64,000 nt of DNA, from assembly GCA_018402015.1 (NCBI GenBank), contig JAGYJL010000003.1, positions 27,043 to 91,042 on the forward strand, in the 5' to 3' direction. Source of the stretch: Flavobacteriales bacterium (GTDB lineage: Bacteria > Bacteroidota > Bacteroidia > UBA10329). This document shows, one piece after another, positions 23,733 to 34,552 of this stretch. The notes beneath the pieces are model-generated. The model searched no databases and was not told the DNA's origin. It saw nothing but the letters and a program-made list of their open reading frames with translations. The position numbers and the translations under genes are program-made. The stretch's first letter is position 1, and the number at the start of each line of letters is the position of its first letter.

Positions 23733-24999
23733 TTAATCGTCTGAAATCCTGCTTCCATTCGGCATCGGTGGTATTGTTGTATCGGGAATACTAAAGCCTT
23801 CAAAATCTTTGATTTTCCTCTCCATTCATCAGTTTCAACAAATGTTTGCCAATTGCATAACCAAGACCTACAGGTACAGCGTTTCCGATTTGCTTTGTAC
23901 TTGTCCAAAAGACCCCTTCCAATTTCCCAATCAGCAGGAACTCTTGAATTCGTTTGTACCCTGCAACACTTAACGGGCGATTTTCAGACGGGTGAGCTAG
24001 GTCGGTCGCTGGCATGGCGGGGTGTGTAACCAAAGTGGGGCTTTAAGGAATTCCAATCCAATCTCTCTCAGGAACTTGTTTTCCGCCCCTGAGTAGAATG
24101 ATTTTCCCATGGCTTCTTTTTGTATTTCAACTGGAAGTAAAGTTTCCAATTCTGGGCCTGCTTCAAGCATCCGATAGTACTTCAACTCTTCTCGGGGAAC
24201 TTGATAAATTCCTGTTCATCCGTATTTATTCCCTTAACGGCTTGTTTGAATGTGACCCATTTTGGCAGGCCAAAACTGCCGTCTTCAGAATGGGTGGGCT
24301 CTCTAGGTATGCAATTTTTAACGCCATCCTTCGAACAGATTTATCACAACACGCTCTCTTTTTTGTGGAGTGCCAAATTGGCAGCGTTGTAGAGATTGAA
24401 TGAGACACCATAACCAGCATTTTCCAGCTTAGGAACAATTTCACATAGTGCGCCACCAGGAAGCTTCACCTATAGTAAGCGGTTCATTGTCATCACCTCG
24501 TAAGTTGTGGGGTCTGCGTTTGAGAGGTGCAGAAAGCAAACCCTCGTACATTTTCTATCACCGCATATTTGGGAGCGAGTTCACTATGTCTATAAAACGA
24601 CAGAAATACATTTCCTCGATCGTCTTCAAACCCCTTCTTTACCAGCGGTACTGAATGCCTGACAAGGAGGCCTCCAACCACCGTGATCACTCTTCATCTT
24701 CGCCTCAGTCCAGCAATTTCTCTTACCGCTGTTGGCTGAACTCTCTCATGCCACCAACCAAGGCGATTTTGGTTTGTTCTTGGCAATGGTCTTACGACAA
24801 GCGTTGTCAATTTCACTATGAACAATGTCTGAAATCCTGCTTGTTCTAGGGCCTGTATCCATCCCCATTGCTCCACTGAAAAACTTAGTGCAATAGGTTT
24901 ATCTTCCCTTTTACTTCGCCCAAACCGTAAAAGCTGATCCTCGGTAACCTAGCACTTGTGGTACTGCAATAGTTGGTAACTGCTCTCAGAAATGTCCAT
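23733..24999 (-). pseudogene. DNA (cytosine-5-)-methyltransferase (frame broken)
   Basis: Stitched: MDISESSYQLLQ..; ALEQAGFQTLFIV; KYAVIENVRG; SENRPLSVA.YKRIQEF; QIGNAVPVGLGYAIGKHLLKLMNGEE. Confidence 0.85.
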
Positions 25000-25220
25000 G
25001 TTCGGCCTACTTTTCGGCTGAGATTTTTCCTGTCTCTACAAAGGTTCCTGACTTGTTGAGGGGTTAGGTTTAACTTGGAAGCGGTTTACTTATATCTTTA
25101 GTATGGTACCTTTGAATATTTCGGTAACGAAAATAATAGAAGTACCCTATTTAATGTCGATTGTTAATAATCAATTACTCAGCAAGTCGGTGCGCACTTG
25201 AAACACGTGTTCATCCCCCC

Positions 25221-25440
25221 TCATTTCCTATCATAAAGCCCTCGTATCGGCTCATATTTCATTCGTGTGAGGTCATATTTGGTTCGTGTCAGCAATACTT
25301 ATCACCTCGTGTCAACCAATACGTGGCTCTGGTCTTCTAATATTTTGCTCGTGTCAGGCAATATTTCCCTCGTGTCAGGTCATACGTCCTTCGTGTCGGG
25401 ATCAATACACGGTCTGTGTCCACCTTCATACGCTGTCGTG
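25221..25440. repeat. Array of about 10 degenerate repeats with about 21-bp period (left of transposase)
   Basis: TCATA/CAATA-type cores at 25231, 25252, 25273, 25293, 25317, 25338, 25359, 25380, 25402, 25426; unit near CTCGTGTCAGGTCATATTTCC. Confidence 0.8.
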
Positions 25441-25542
25441 GCAAACTGGTCTTTTCCTTCAAGTTCATGTAAGTTCGAGTCTGTTCAATAAACCAGGCTG
25501 CTGTCATAGAGATAGATATTTGATAACTGATAGACACAGAAA

Positions 25543-26723
25543 ATGGAAGAACAAGAGAATGACAAATTTGACTATGCCAACTTTGAGAAGGAGGCCATAG
25601 AGAAGCTGGAAGAACGGTAAAGAACTGGGCGGCAAGGACGGAGTTCTGTATCCTGCTCAAGCGATTGCTTGAAGCAGCCATGGAAGGCGAGCTAGATGCC
25701 CACCCGAAGGATACGGACACCCCAACAGGCGCAACGGCAAGATGGGCAAGCAGCTTAAGACGCTTTCGGTAGATAGAAGTGAACACGCCCAGGAGACCGT
25801 AATAGCAGCTTTGAACCGCAGATACCCCAAGCGACAGACCACCTTGGGCGCATCAGCCGGACCATAAAGTGTTAAGCCTTACGGCATTGGCATGAGCTAC
25901 TGCGGACATCTGCGCCTCACTTGAGGAACTCTATGGGGTTACCACCTCCGGCCACACCTGAGTGCGATCACCGACCGCGTTATAGATGAGGTGAAGGCCT
26001 GGCAAGGCTGCCCTTGAGAGCGTCTACCCGTTCGTATGGCTTGGCGATACACCAAGCAAGGTGAAGGAGAACGGAGGTATCCGCAGCAAGGCGGTGTACT
26101 GCATGCTGGGCGTGAACCGTGAGGGCATCAAGGAACTGTTGGGTATGTGGAGAGAACGAAGGAGTACGGTTCTGGCTCAGCGTCATCTCCGATCTGGTAG
26201 AACCGTGGTGTGAAGGACATCATCATAGCCAGTAATGACAACCTCAAGGGACTGTCCAATGCCATCAAAAGCGTGTTTCCTGATACCGAAGTACAGCTCT
26301 GCATCGTCCATCAGATACGCAACTCCATGAGATACGCTACAAGAACAAGGCTAATGTCAAAGACCTCAAACAGGTCTATCATACCATCACATCAGCAGAG
26401 GTTGCTCTGGCCAATCTCAGAGAATTGGGCAAAGCAATACCCTGCGATGGTCAACAGCTGGCTCAACAACTGGGAAGAACTCAGTAATTACTTCAAGTAC
26501 CCAGAGGACATCCGTAGAAGGATATACACCACCAACCCCATAGAGAGCTTTCACAGTCAGCTGCGAAAGGTGACCAAGACCAAGCGCTCTTTTCCTTCGA
26601 CAGCTACTCCTACCTGCTGCTTTTACCTCGTTCAGGAAAATGTCAGGAAAGAACTGGACAAGACCACTTAATGGATGGAATCTTACAATGTCACTGATGA
26701 CGCATCATATCGAAAACGCTTGA
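25543..26723 (+). mobile_element. IS256/Mutator-family transposase, frame broken
   Basis: MEEQENDKFDYANFEKEAIEKL; DTDTPNRRNGKMGKQLKT (stitched); GVKDIIIASNDNLKGLSNAIKSVFPDTEVQLCIVHQIRNSMRY; NWEELSNYFKYPEDIRRRIYTTNPIESFHSQLRKVTKTK. Confidence 0.9.
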
Positions 26724-26727
26724 TACA

Positions 26728-26761
26728 ACCCCTGAAGGTTGGCCGCGCCAACCTTCAGGGT
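26728..26761. terminator. Long perfect hairpin downstream of the transposase
   Basis: CCCTGAAGGTTGGCCGCGCCAACCTTCAGGG. Confidence 0.6.
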
Positions 26762-26785
26762 TATGCTCCGTTGAACAGACCCGTA

Positions 26786-26990
26786 AGTTCAGTTCTGGCC
26801 GTCATAAAGTCTTCTGGCCCTGCCATAAGTTCCTTCTGTCTTTCCATATTTGGTTTCTAAGCATGCCATGTTGTTTCTGCCTTCTCATAAGTTCTTTCTG
26901 TCTTCCTACTAAGTAAGTTGCTTCTGCCTCCTCATAACTCTTCTGCCTACCAATATCTGATTTCTGCTCGTGGTCATATCTGTCTCGCAA
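26786..26990. repeat. Array of about 9 degenerate repeats with about 21-bp period (right of transposase)
   Basis: TCATA/CCATA/CAATA-type cores at 26802, 26823, 26844, 26866, 26885, ~26908, 26932, 26951, 26974; unit near TTCTGCCTNCTCATAAGTTC. Confidence 0.75.
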
Positions 26991-27226
26991 TGGCCTAGGG
27001 GTTCTAACAAGTACCCCACTGCGCGAAGGCCGTCAGAACGGGGCGCAGAAGCTTGCTCTGAGCGCAGCCTTAGCTGACCACAGCGTAAACGGCTTGGCCA
27101 GTTCAGGCCGCAGAGCAGTGAAGGGTCGAAATGAGAATTCCCAGCCTGACCTTTTTCGTTCTTTGGGTCAAGCCAAAAGGGACATCTAAACCTTACTGGC
27201 AAATAACGTTTGTTAGCCTAAGGCCT

Positions 27227-27285
27227 GTCACCTGAACTTGTTTCAGGTCTATCCAATTCAGATGCTGAAACAAGTTCAGCATGAC
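27227..27285. repeat. REP/BIME-like double-palindrome element
   Basis: GTCACCTGAACTTGTTTCAGGTCTATC...GATGCTGAAACAAGTTCAGCATGAC; reverse-complement arrangement of 63856-63915. Confidence 0.7.
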
Positions 27286-27289
27286 GTAG

Positions 27290-28578
27290 CTATCGGAACA
27301 GACCTTCCAACATCCCATTCATAAACCTCCCATTCGCATCCATTTCCTCACGAAGCTTCAAGAAATCATCCCATTTTGGGTAAATTGAGCGGAGGTAATC
27401 CTACCCACATTGAATTCCTTGCCCCAATGCGGGCGGCCATTGTACTTAATGCCGATGTGTTCTTCAAAATCGGCAAGCAGCCTGTTCCAACCACGATTGT
27501 CGGCATTGTGTTAACTCTTACGTACACACTCATTGCGGCTGTAACACGGGTTTAACGCAAAGTCATCGCCTTCTTCACCAAAGCGTATCTCTTGGATGAA
27601 GTGATGTAATGACTTTCTTCTAACCATGTCGTGTATTCACGAAGTAGAGCGCAGGGGTGTGTTGGCTATCAGCCACCCATCCTGTTTCGCGATGGATGGG
27701 CGGCTCAGGTACATTGGAAAACCTTGTAGCCGCGTTCAATCCGATCAACATCGGGCAACATGCCGTTAACGATCTGCTGGTTCATCCATTTTCTACGAAT
27801 TGGCTTGCGGTTGTCTCCCACCAAAGCATCATGCGGTAGAAATAGACCGACACCCACTCATCCATGAATTTCTGACGGAACCACGTATCATTCACAGGTT
27901 CTGTGGTTCGGCTAAATTGATAAACCATCATTTTATCGGTATGCGCGAAACCACCACATTTTTTGATGTGGTCGTGCCCTTCACCCAATCAAGGATGTTG
28001 TCGCAGACTTCTTCAAAATCCATAAGGCCCGATTGCTCGTGCAATTGGAATTTAGGCACCACGTTGATGGTCATTTCGGTGATGATGCCGAGTGAACCGA
28101 GTGAGATAAGAGACAAATGATAAAGTTGCGGGTCTTCGTTTCGGTTGACTTCCAGAAGTTCACCATTAGCCTTCACCAATTTGAAGCTTTCCACCATCGA
28201 ACCCAGAATTTGGAAGTTGATGCCTGAACCATGTGTGGCGGTGGAAATAGCGCCTGCCAAGCTTTGCCGCGCAATGGAACCTAGATTTCCGAAGGCATAA
28301 CCCTCTTCCCAAAGCTGAATATTCAACTGTTCCAGTTTGGCGCCTGCCTGAATGGTAGCCTGATTTTTCTCTCGGTCAATCGAAAGGATCTTGTTCAAAG
28401 CATCGGTTGCCATCAGAATATCATCCGTGGGTGCCAGTTCGCTCCACGAATGTCCTGTCCCGATGCAGCGGATTCTTCTTCCTGATTTGACGAGTGCAAC
28501 CACTTCTTCGGTGGAGGTCGGTCTTGCGATCTCGTTCGGTTTAAAACGGATATTGCCCGCCCAATTCTGCCATTCCAT
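27290..28578 (-). pseudogene. FAD-binding D-arabinono-1,4-lactone oxidase-like protein (3' half frame broken)
   Basis: MEWQNWAGNIRFKPNEIARPTSTEEVVALVKSGRRIRCIGTGHSWSELAPTDDILM...; C-terminus MDANGRFMNGMLEGLFR*. Confidence 0.75.
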
Positions 28579-28599
28579 TGGAGGAAATTAGAAAAGTAT

Positions 28600-29397
28600 T
28601 TGTCAGAAGTGCCATCTTTACCCAATATGCTGCTGTCCATCCAATTTCTAATAAGGCGAACCGAATTTCTGCTGTATCCGTTCACGTGGGTGCTTCTTCT
28701 GTTGTTATTGGCGCTTTTGACCTATGATCGGAAACGGAGAAAACGCTTGTTGGCGTGGAGTTTCGGAATGTTGTTGTTCTTCTCCAATTCATTTATTGTG
28801 GATGAGTTTGTTCGATTCTGGGAAGCGGATGTAACCCTCATAGCTGACATAGCACCAGAGATCAGAACAGCTATTGTGTTGGGCGGTGGTGTTTTTTACG
28901 ATGCTGAGACCGACATGGTAAAGTATGGTGGAAATGCCGATCGGTATCTTGGAGTTCTTCGGCCATATCGCGAGGGTAAAGTGAAGAAGATCTTAGTTTC
29001 TGGCGGTGCGGCAAATTACTTGGAACCTGATACCCGAGAAGGAGAAATGCTGGAAAGGTTGTACCTCCTGTGCGGTATCAATGCAGATGATATTCTGTTG
29101 GAGGATAGGAGTTTGAATACCTACGAGAACGCATTGTATGCAAAGCCGATCTTAGAAGCAACGGGCGAGAACAAATTTTTACTTATTACTTCGGCAGCAC
29201 ACATTCGAAGAGCTGTTGCCTGTTTCGAGAAGCAAGGAATTGAAGTACAACCTTTTGCCGTAATGAACAGTGTAGGTAACCGAAGATTCGAACTCGATTA
29301 TCTATTTGTGCCTCATGTTGCCAACTTCCATAAATGGCACAGCCTTATCCACGAATGGATCGGTTTCCTCACCTACAAAGTTCGAGGTTACGTTTGA
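28600..29397 (+). CDS. YdcF family (DUF218) membrane protein
   Basis: RTAIVLGGGVFYDAE.....RYLGVLRPYREGKVKKILVSGG..; DRSLNTYENALYAKPIL; FLLITSAAHIRRAVACFEKQG. Confidence 0.85.
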   Translation: MSEVPSLPNMLLSIQFLIRRTEFLLYPFTWVLLLLLLALLTYDRKRRKRLLAWSFGMLLFFSNSFIVDEFVRFWEADVTLIADIAPEIRTAIVLGGGVFYDAETDMVKYGGNADRYLGVLRPYREGKVKKILVSGGAANYLEPDTREGEMLERLYLLCGINADDILLEDRSLNTYENALYAKPILEATGENKFLLITSAAHIRRAVACFEKQGIEVQPFAVMNSVGNRRFELDYLFVPHVANFHKWHSLIHEWIGFLTYKVRGYV

Positions 29398-29413
29398 GTT
29401 CGGCTCAATCAGA

Positions 29414-29481
29414 GTCACCCTGAATTTATTTCAGGGTCTATTTACTAAGCCGATTGGATTCTGAAACGAGTACTGAATGAC
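29414..29481. repeat. Degenerate copy of the REP/BIME-like element
   Basis: GTCACCCTGAATTTATTTCAGGGTCTATTTAC...TTCTGAAACGAGTACTGAATGAC. Confidence 0.6.
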
Positions 29482-29487
29482 AGAATG

Positions 29488-32109
29488 CTATGCCATAGCA
29501 GCTATCTGCTCTTCCAATGCTTTGATCTTTGCCAATGCATCAGCCTGCTTGTTCTTTTCAATGGTGATGACCTGCTCTGGAGCACCACTAACGAAACGTT
29601 CGTTACTCAGTTTCTTCTCCACCGATACTAAGAAGCCTTTTGTGTATTCGAGTTCCTTCTGAAGTTTTTCCTTCTCCTCATCAGCATCAACCAATCCTTC
29701 TAGTAATACAAAGAACTCAACACCTTTTACCACAAACCCTGATGCGGATGCAGGCGCTTCCGTTACGGATTCTATCGTTTCGAGATTGGCCAATTTCTCA
29801 ATTACAGGATTGAACATGGCGTCCCAGTTACCTTTTACTTGTAACTGAAGTTTTTCCTTCAACGCGATCTGCTTCTCATTTCGAATTCTTCGTATTTCCA
29901 TGATCGCCTTTTCAGCCGACTCAAACCCAACGAGCAGATCTTCGTTCGAAACACCTGGTTGTGGCCATGGTGCAATGATCATTCGGTCTTCCTTGGTGCG
30001 CTCTCCCATGTTGTCCCAAATTTCTTCGGTGATGAATGGTGTGAATGGATGCAGGATTTTCAAGAGTTTCTCTAGAATTTGAACCGTTGCATCCAAAGTT
30101 GCACGATCAATGGGCTGTTGGTACGCAGGTTTTACCATCTCTAAATACCACGAACAGAAGTCGTTCCACACTAATTTATAGGTGGTCATCAACGCATCAC
30201 TCAAACGGAATTTGGAGTAGTGATCATCGAGAATTTCCAATTCTTTGTTGAATCTGGAATGGAACCAGTCAATGGCAATTTTCGCTTCGGCCGGTTGCGG
30301 AATGTTTTCGTCAATTTCCCAACCCTGTATCAATCGGAACGAATTCCAGATCTTGTTGCTGAAGTTTCTTCCTTGCAAGCAAAGCGCTTCATCAAACAAA
30401 AGATCGTTGCCAGCAGGCGAAGAAAGCAACATACCTACACGAACACCATCAGCACCAAACTCTTCAATCAGGTCGAGAGGGTCGGGAGAATTACCCAACG
30501 ACTTACTCATCTTTCTGCGCTGCTTATCTCGAACAATTCCTGTGAGATATACATTCTTGAAAGGAAGTTCTCCTCTGTATTCGTACCCGGCCATGATCAT
30601 TCTGGCCACCCAGAAAAACAGAATCTCTGGTGCGGTTACAAGATCGTTTGTTGGGTAATAATAGTTGATGTCTTTGTTGTCGGGGTCTTTGAAACCGTTG
30701 AAAACCGAAATTGGCCACAGCCATGAGGAGAACCATGTGTCGACCACGTCTTCATCTTGCTTTAAATCTGATATCTGATATCTGATATCTGAATTCTTGG
30801 CATTGAACTTCTCAACGGCTTCTTCAATTGATTTCGCTACCACATATTCCCCGTTTGGAGCATAGTACACAGGAATGCGCTGTCCCCACCATAATTGGCG
30901 GCTAATGCACCAATCGCGTACGTTCTCCATCCAATGTTTGTAGGTGTTCACAAACTTGGGCGGATGGAATTGAACGTTTCCATTCACAACATTTTCCAAT
31001 GCAGGTTCGGCAAGTTTTTTCATGCTCACGAACCATTGCTCTGATAAGCGTGGTTCAATAACAGCATCGGTTCTTTCAGAATAACCGACTTTGTTCATGT
31101 AGTCCTCAACCTTAACAAGATTTCCAGCAGCCTCAAGGTCTTTTGCAATCTTTTTTCGAACCACAAAACGATCTTCTCCAACGTAGAATTGAGCGGCTTC
31201 GCTTAACGTTCCGTTCGGGTTCAGTATGTCAATGGTTTCAAGGTTGTGCTTCTTGCCCAGATTATAGTCATTCTCATCGTGAGCTGGCGTTACTTTTAAA
31301 CAACCCGTTCCGAATTCCATATCTACATATTCATCCTGAATGATTGGAATACTGCGCTTCACCATTGGAACAATGGCGCGCTTGCCGTGCAAATGCTTAA
31401 AACGTTCATCGTTCGGGTTGATGCAAATGGCTGTATCGCCCAAAATCGTCTCCGGTCTTGTTGTGGCAATGGTCAGCCATTCGTCCGTTCCTTCAACCTG
31501 ATACTTCACATAGTAAAGTTTCGATTGAACTTCTTTGTGGTTCACTTCCTCATCAGAGACTGCCGTCAACGCGCTTGGATCCCAGTTCACCATGCGATGA
31601 CCTTTGTAGATCAGCCCTTTGTTGTAGAGATCTATAAAAACATCGATAACGGCATCACTCAGGTCATCTTCCATTGTGAAACGGGTACGTTCCCAATCGC
31701 AAGAAGCACCGAGTTTCTTCAATTGCTCAAGGATGATTCCGCCATGTTTGTGCGTCCATTCCCACGCATGTTCCAAGAATTCATCGCGTGAAAGATCCCA
31801 CTTGTTGATGCCTTGGTCTTTCAACTTCCGGACAACTTTGGCTTCTGTGGCAATAGATGCATGGTCGGTTCCAGGAACCCAGCACGCATTTTTTCCTTGC
31901 ATTCGGGCCCTACGCACCAGTACATCCTGAATGGTGTTGTTGAGCATGTGCCCCATGTGCAGCACACCCGTCACATTAGGTGGTGGAATAACAATGGTGT
32001 ACGGCTCGCGCTCGTCTGGCTCCGAATGGAAATATCCATTATCCATCCAGTAGCTATACCACTTATCTTCGGTTTTGCTTGGGTCGTACTTAGCTGCAAT
32101 CTCGCTCAT
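29488..32109 (-). CDS. valS: Valine--tRNA ligase
   Basis: 873 aa intact; [62 protein letters not shown]. Confidence 0.97.
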   Translation of the reverse strand: MSEIAAKYDPSKTEDKWYSYWMDNGYFHSEPDEREPYTIVIPPPNVTGVLHMGHMLNNTIQDVLVRRARMQGKNACWVPGTDHASIATEAKVVRKLKDQGINKWDLSRDEFLEHAWEWTHKHGGIILEQLKKLGASCDWERTRFTMEDDLSDAVIDVFIDLYNKGLIYKGHRMVNWDPSALTAVSDEEVNHKEVQSKLYYVKYQVEGTDEWLTIATTRPETILGDTAICINPNDERFKHLHGKRAIVPMVKRSIPIIQDEYVDMEFGTGCLKVTPAHDENDYNLGKKHNLETIDILNPNGTLSEAAQFYVGEDRFVVRKKIAKDLEAAGNLVKVEDYMNKVGYSERTDAVIEPRLSEQWFVSMKKLAEPALENVVNGNVQFHPPKFVNTYKHWMENVRDWCISRQLWWGQRIPVYYAPNGEYVVAKSIEEAVEKFNAKNSDIRYQISDLKQDEDVVDTWFSSWLWPISVFNGFKDPDNKDINYYYPTNDLVTAPEILFFWVARMIMAGYEYRGELPFKNVYLTGIVRDKQRRKMSKSLGNSPDPLDLIEEFGADGVRVGMLLSSPAGNDLLFDEALCLQGRNFSNKIWNSFRLIQGWEIDENIPQPAEAKIAIDWFHSRFNKELEILDDHYSKFRLSDALMTTYKLVWNDFCSWYLEMVKPAYQQPIDRATLDATVQILEKLLKILHPFTPFITEEIWDNMGERTKEDRMIIAPWPQPGVSNEDLLVGFESAEKAIMEIRRIRNEKQIALKEKLQLQVKGNWDAMFNPVIEKLANLETIESVTEAPASASGFVVKGVEFFVLLEGLVDADEEKEKLQKELEYTKGFLVSVEKKLSNERFVSGAPEQVITIEKNKQADALAKIKALEEQIAAMA
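30766..30792. repeat. Heptanucleotide tandem repeat inside valS
   Basis: ATCTGAT x3 plus ATCTGA. Confidence 0.9.
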
Positions 32110-32226
32110 CAGGTCTTTTTCTTGAAGAGCGCAAAATTAGGAAATGTGCTTACGTGCCGAATTCAATTCGGCAGAACATTCGATACAAAAAAAGAGGGTG
32201 AAAAGGAATAAGCTACAACTCAGAGG

Positions 32227-32589
32227 TCAATCCTTGTCATCGTCCTCTTCATCTGCTTCATCTTCTGGGGCGTCATCAACTTCATCCACTTCATCTTCCT
32301 CGTCTAGACGATCTTCGATTTCCTCGCGGGCCTCATCGGTAAGATTACCATCCTCATCGTAGTCATCATCATCTTCAATAATGGCCTGTGCTTCTTCCAC
32401 CGTCATTCTCACCAAATAATACTTATCAGCAGTCTCGAATGGAAGCGCTGAGACGCGTTTCCCTTCTGCATTGGTGAATGTTACTAGATTATCCTCAAAT
32501 CCATATGGGTATTCAAGTTTTATCTGCTCCTGAATGGAAACGTCCAACTTATCGTAATCCTTTACTACACGTGGTTTGCCGGTGCTCAT
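32227..32589 (-). CDS. Conserved hypothetical protein with acidic C-terminal tail
   Basis: 120 aa; C-terminus EEDEVDEVDDAPEDEADEEDDDKD. Confidence 0.6.
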   Translation of the reverse strand: MSTGKPRVVKDYDKLDVSIQEQIKLEYPYGFEDNLVTFTNAEGKRVSALPFETADKYYLVRMTVEEAQAIIEDDDDYDEDGNLTDEAREEIEDRLDEEDEVDEVDDAPEDEADEEDDDKD

Positions 32590-32815
32590 TTTCTAATGAT
32601 GGGTTATTGCAATGAATTTTCAGGCGTTAATGCTATGAAATTGATTTGTTCTTTCTATCCAATCGATGAAAAAAAGTTACAGGAAATTTTAAAGGTTGCA
32701 GTTTTGGCTCTTTTCGGTGATCGATATGATCCGAACTATGGCTCCTTTCGTGGTCATTATTCCTATTCATTTCCATGCTTCGTCTTGTTACCTTTGCGCC
32801 CCAATTTCTACAAAC

Positions 32816-34482
32816 ATGTCAGACGATAAGAAGGTCATTTTTTCAATGGTCGGATTGAGCAAGACGTTTCAATCCAATAATAAGAAGGTACTCAACAACA
32901 TTTATCTCTCGTTCTTCTACGGAGCAAAGATCGGCATCATCGGTCTCAACGGTTCGGGAAAGTCAACGCTTCTCAAGATCATTGCAGGCGTTGAGAAGAG
33001 CTTTCAGGGTGATGTCGTGTTCTCTCCCGGATACACGGTTGGTTATCTGGAACAGGAACCAAACCTCGACCCGAACAAAACAGTGAAGGAAGTGGTGATG
33101 GAAGCCGTTGCCGAACTAGCTGGCATCATGAAAGAATATGATGAGGTGAACCTGAAGTTCGGGGAACCGATGAGCGATGATGAGATGAACAAGCTCATCG
33201 AGCGTCAAGGTGTTTTGGCGGAGAAGATTGAAACGATGGGCGGTTGGGAACTCGACCACAAACTCGAACGCGCAATGGACGCGCTTCGTTGCCCGCCCGA
33301 TGATCAATTGGTAAGCACGCTTTCGGGAGGAGAAAAGCGTAGAGTGGCACTTTGCCGTCTCTTGCTTCAAGAACCAGATATCTTGCTTTTGGATGAGCCG
33401 ACCAACCACTTGGATGCCGAGAGTATCGATTGGTTGGAGCAGCATTTGCAGCAATACAAAGGAACCGTCATTGCCATTACCCACGATAGATATTTCTTGG
33501 ATAACGTGGCAGGATGGATCCTTGAATTGGATCGTGGCGAAGGCATTCCATGGGAAGGAAACTACAGTTCTTGGTTGGATCAGAAAAGCAAGCGACTGAA
33601 GCAAGAAGAGAAATCGGAAAGCAAGCGTAGAAAGACCTTGGAGCGCGAGTTGGAATGGGTGAGAATGAGCCCCAAGGCGCGACAAGCAAAGAGCAAAGCG
33701 CGTTTGAGTGCTTACGACAAACTCTTGAACGAAGACTCAAAACAGAAAGAGGAAAAACTAGAGATCTTCATTCCGAACGGACCACGTTTAGGAACGAATG
33801 TGATTGAAGCGATTGATGTGTCGAAAGCGTTTGGAGACAAGTTGCTTTATGAGCACTTGAATTTCAGTTTGCCACCGAACGGAATTGTCGGGATCATTGG
33901 TCCGAACGGTGCGGGTAAGACCACACTTTTCCGCATGATCATGGGATTGGAGAAACCTGATAGTGGAGAATTCAAAGTAGGTGATACAGTAAAAGTGGCC
34001 TATGTCGATCAGCAACATCAGGACATCGACCCGAAGAAAACCGTTTGGGAAACCATTTCGGATGGACTGGAAGAGATGGAATTGGGCGGACGTAGATTGA
34101 ATTCACGTGCTTACGTTTCGCGCTTCAACTTTGGTGGTGGTGACCAAGGCAAGAAAGTGGAAATGCTTTCTGGTGGGGAACGAAATCGATTGCACTTGGC
34201 CATGACCTTGAAGCAGGAAGCGAACGTCCTACTGCTGGATGAGCCAACCAACGATATCGATGTGAACACGCTTCGAGCTTTGGAAGGTCTAGAAAGCTTT
34301 GCTGGTTATTGCTGTGATTATCTCTCACGACCGTTGGTTCTTAGATAGAATCTGCATTTTAGCTTTCGAAGGCGATTCGCAAGTGTATTACTTCGAAGGC
34401 AGCTACACCGATTACGAAGAACCACAAGAAACGCGGAAACAACGGTCAGAAACGAATCAGATACCGCAAGTTGGTGGGCTAA
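32816..34482 (+). pseudogene. ettA: Energy-dependent translational throttle protein EttA (ABC-F), frame break near 34295-34420
   Basis: MSDDKKVIFSMVGLSKTFQSNNKKVLNNIYLSFFYGAKIGIIGLNGSGKST; two ABC domains; tail [43 protein letters not shown]. Confidence 0.9.
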
Positions 34483-34486
34483 AGCC

Positions 34487-34514
34487 GTTCAAAGTTCCGA
34501 GTTCAAGGTTCAAA
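34487..34514. repeat. Heptanucleotide tandem repeat between ettA and hisS
   Basis: GTTCAAA GTTCCGA GTTCAAG GTTCAAA. Confidence 0.8.
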
Positions 34515-34552
34515 GTAGAGCCACATTGAACTTTGAACGCGCAGTGAACTCA

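Noticed and set aside
25221-25440. CRISPR-like array
   Set aside because: Units are continuous about 21-bp degenerate repeats without unique spacers, and no cas genes are visible.
10500-28600. Large number of 60-150 aa ORFs on both strands
   Set aside because: Most are antisense or out-of-frame pieces of the broken genes listed; not independent genes.
32696-32815. 40-aa N-terminal extension of EttA in the ORF track
   Set aside because: Not typical of EttA; MSDDKKVIFSMVGLSKTF at 32816 is the natural start.
32816-34482. Programmed ribosomal frameshift in ettA
   Set aside because: Neighbouring hisS has several breaks of the same kind and no slippery-site conservation can be argued; indels are simpler.
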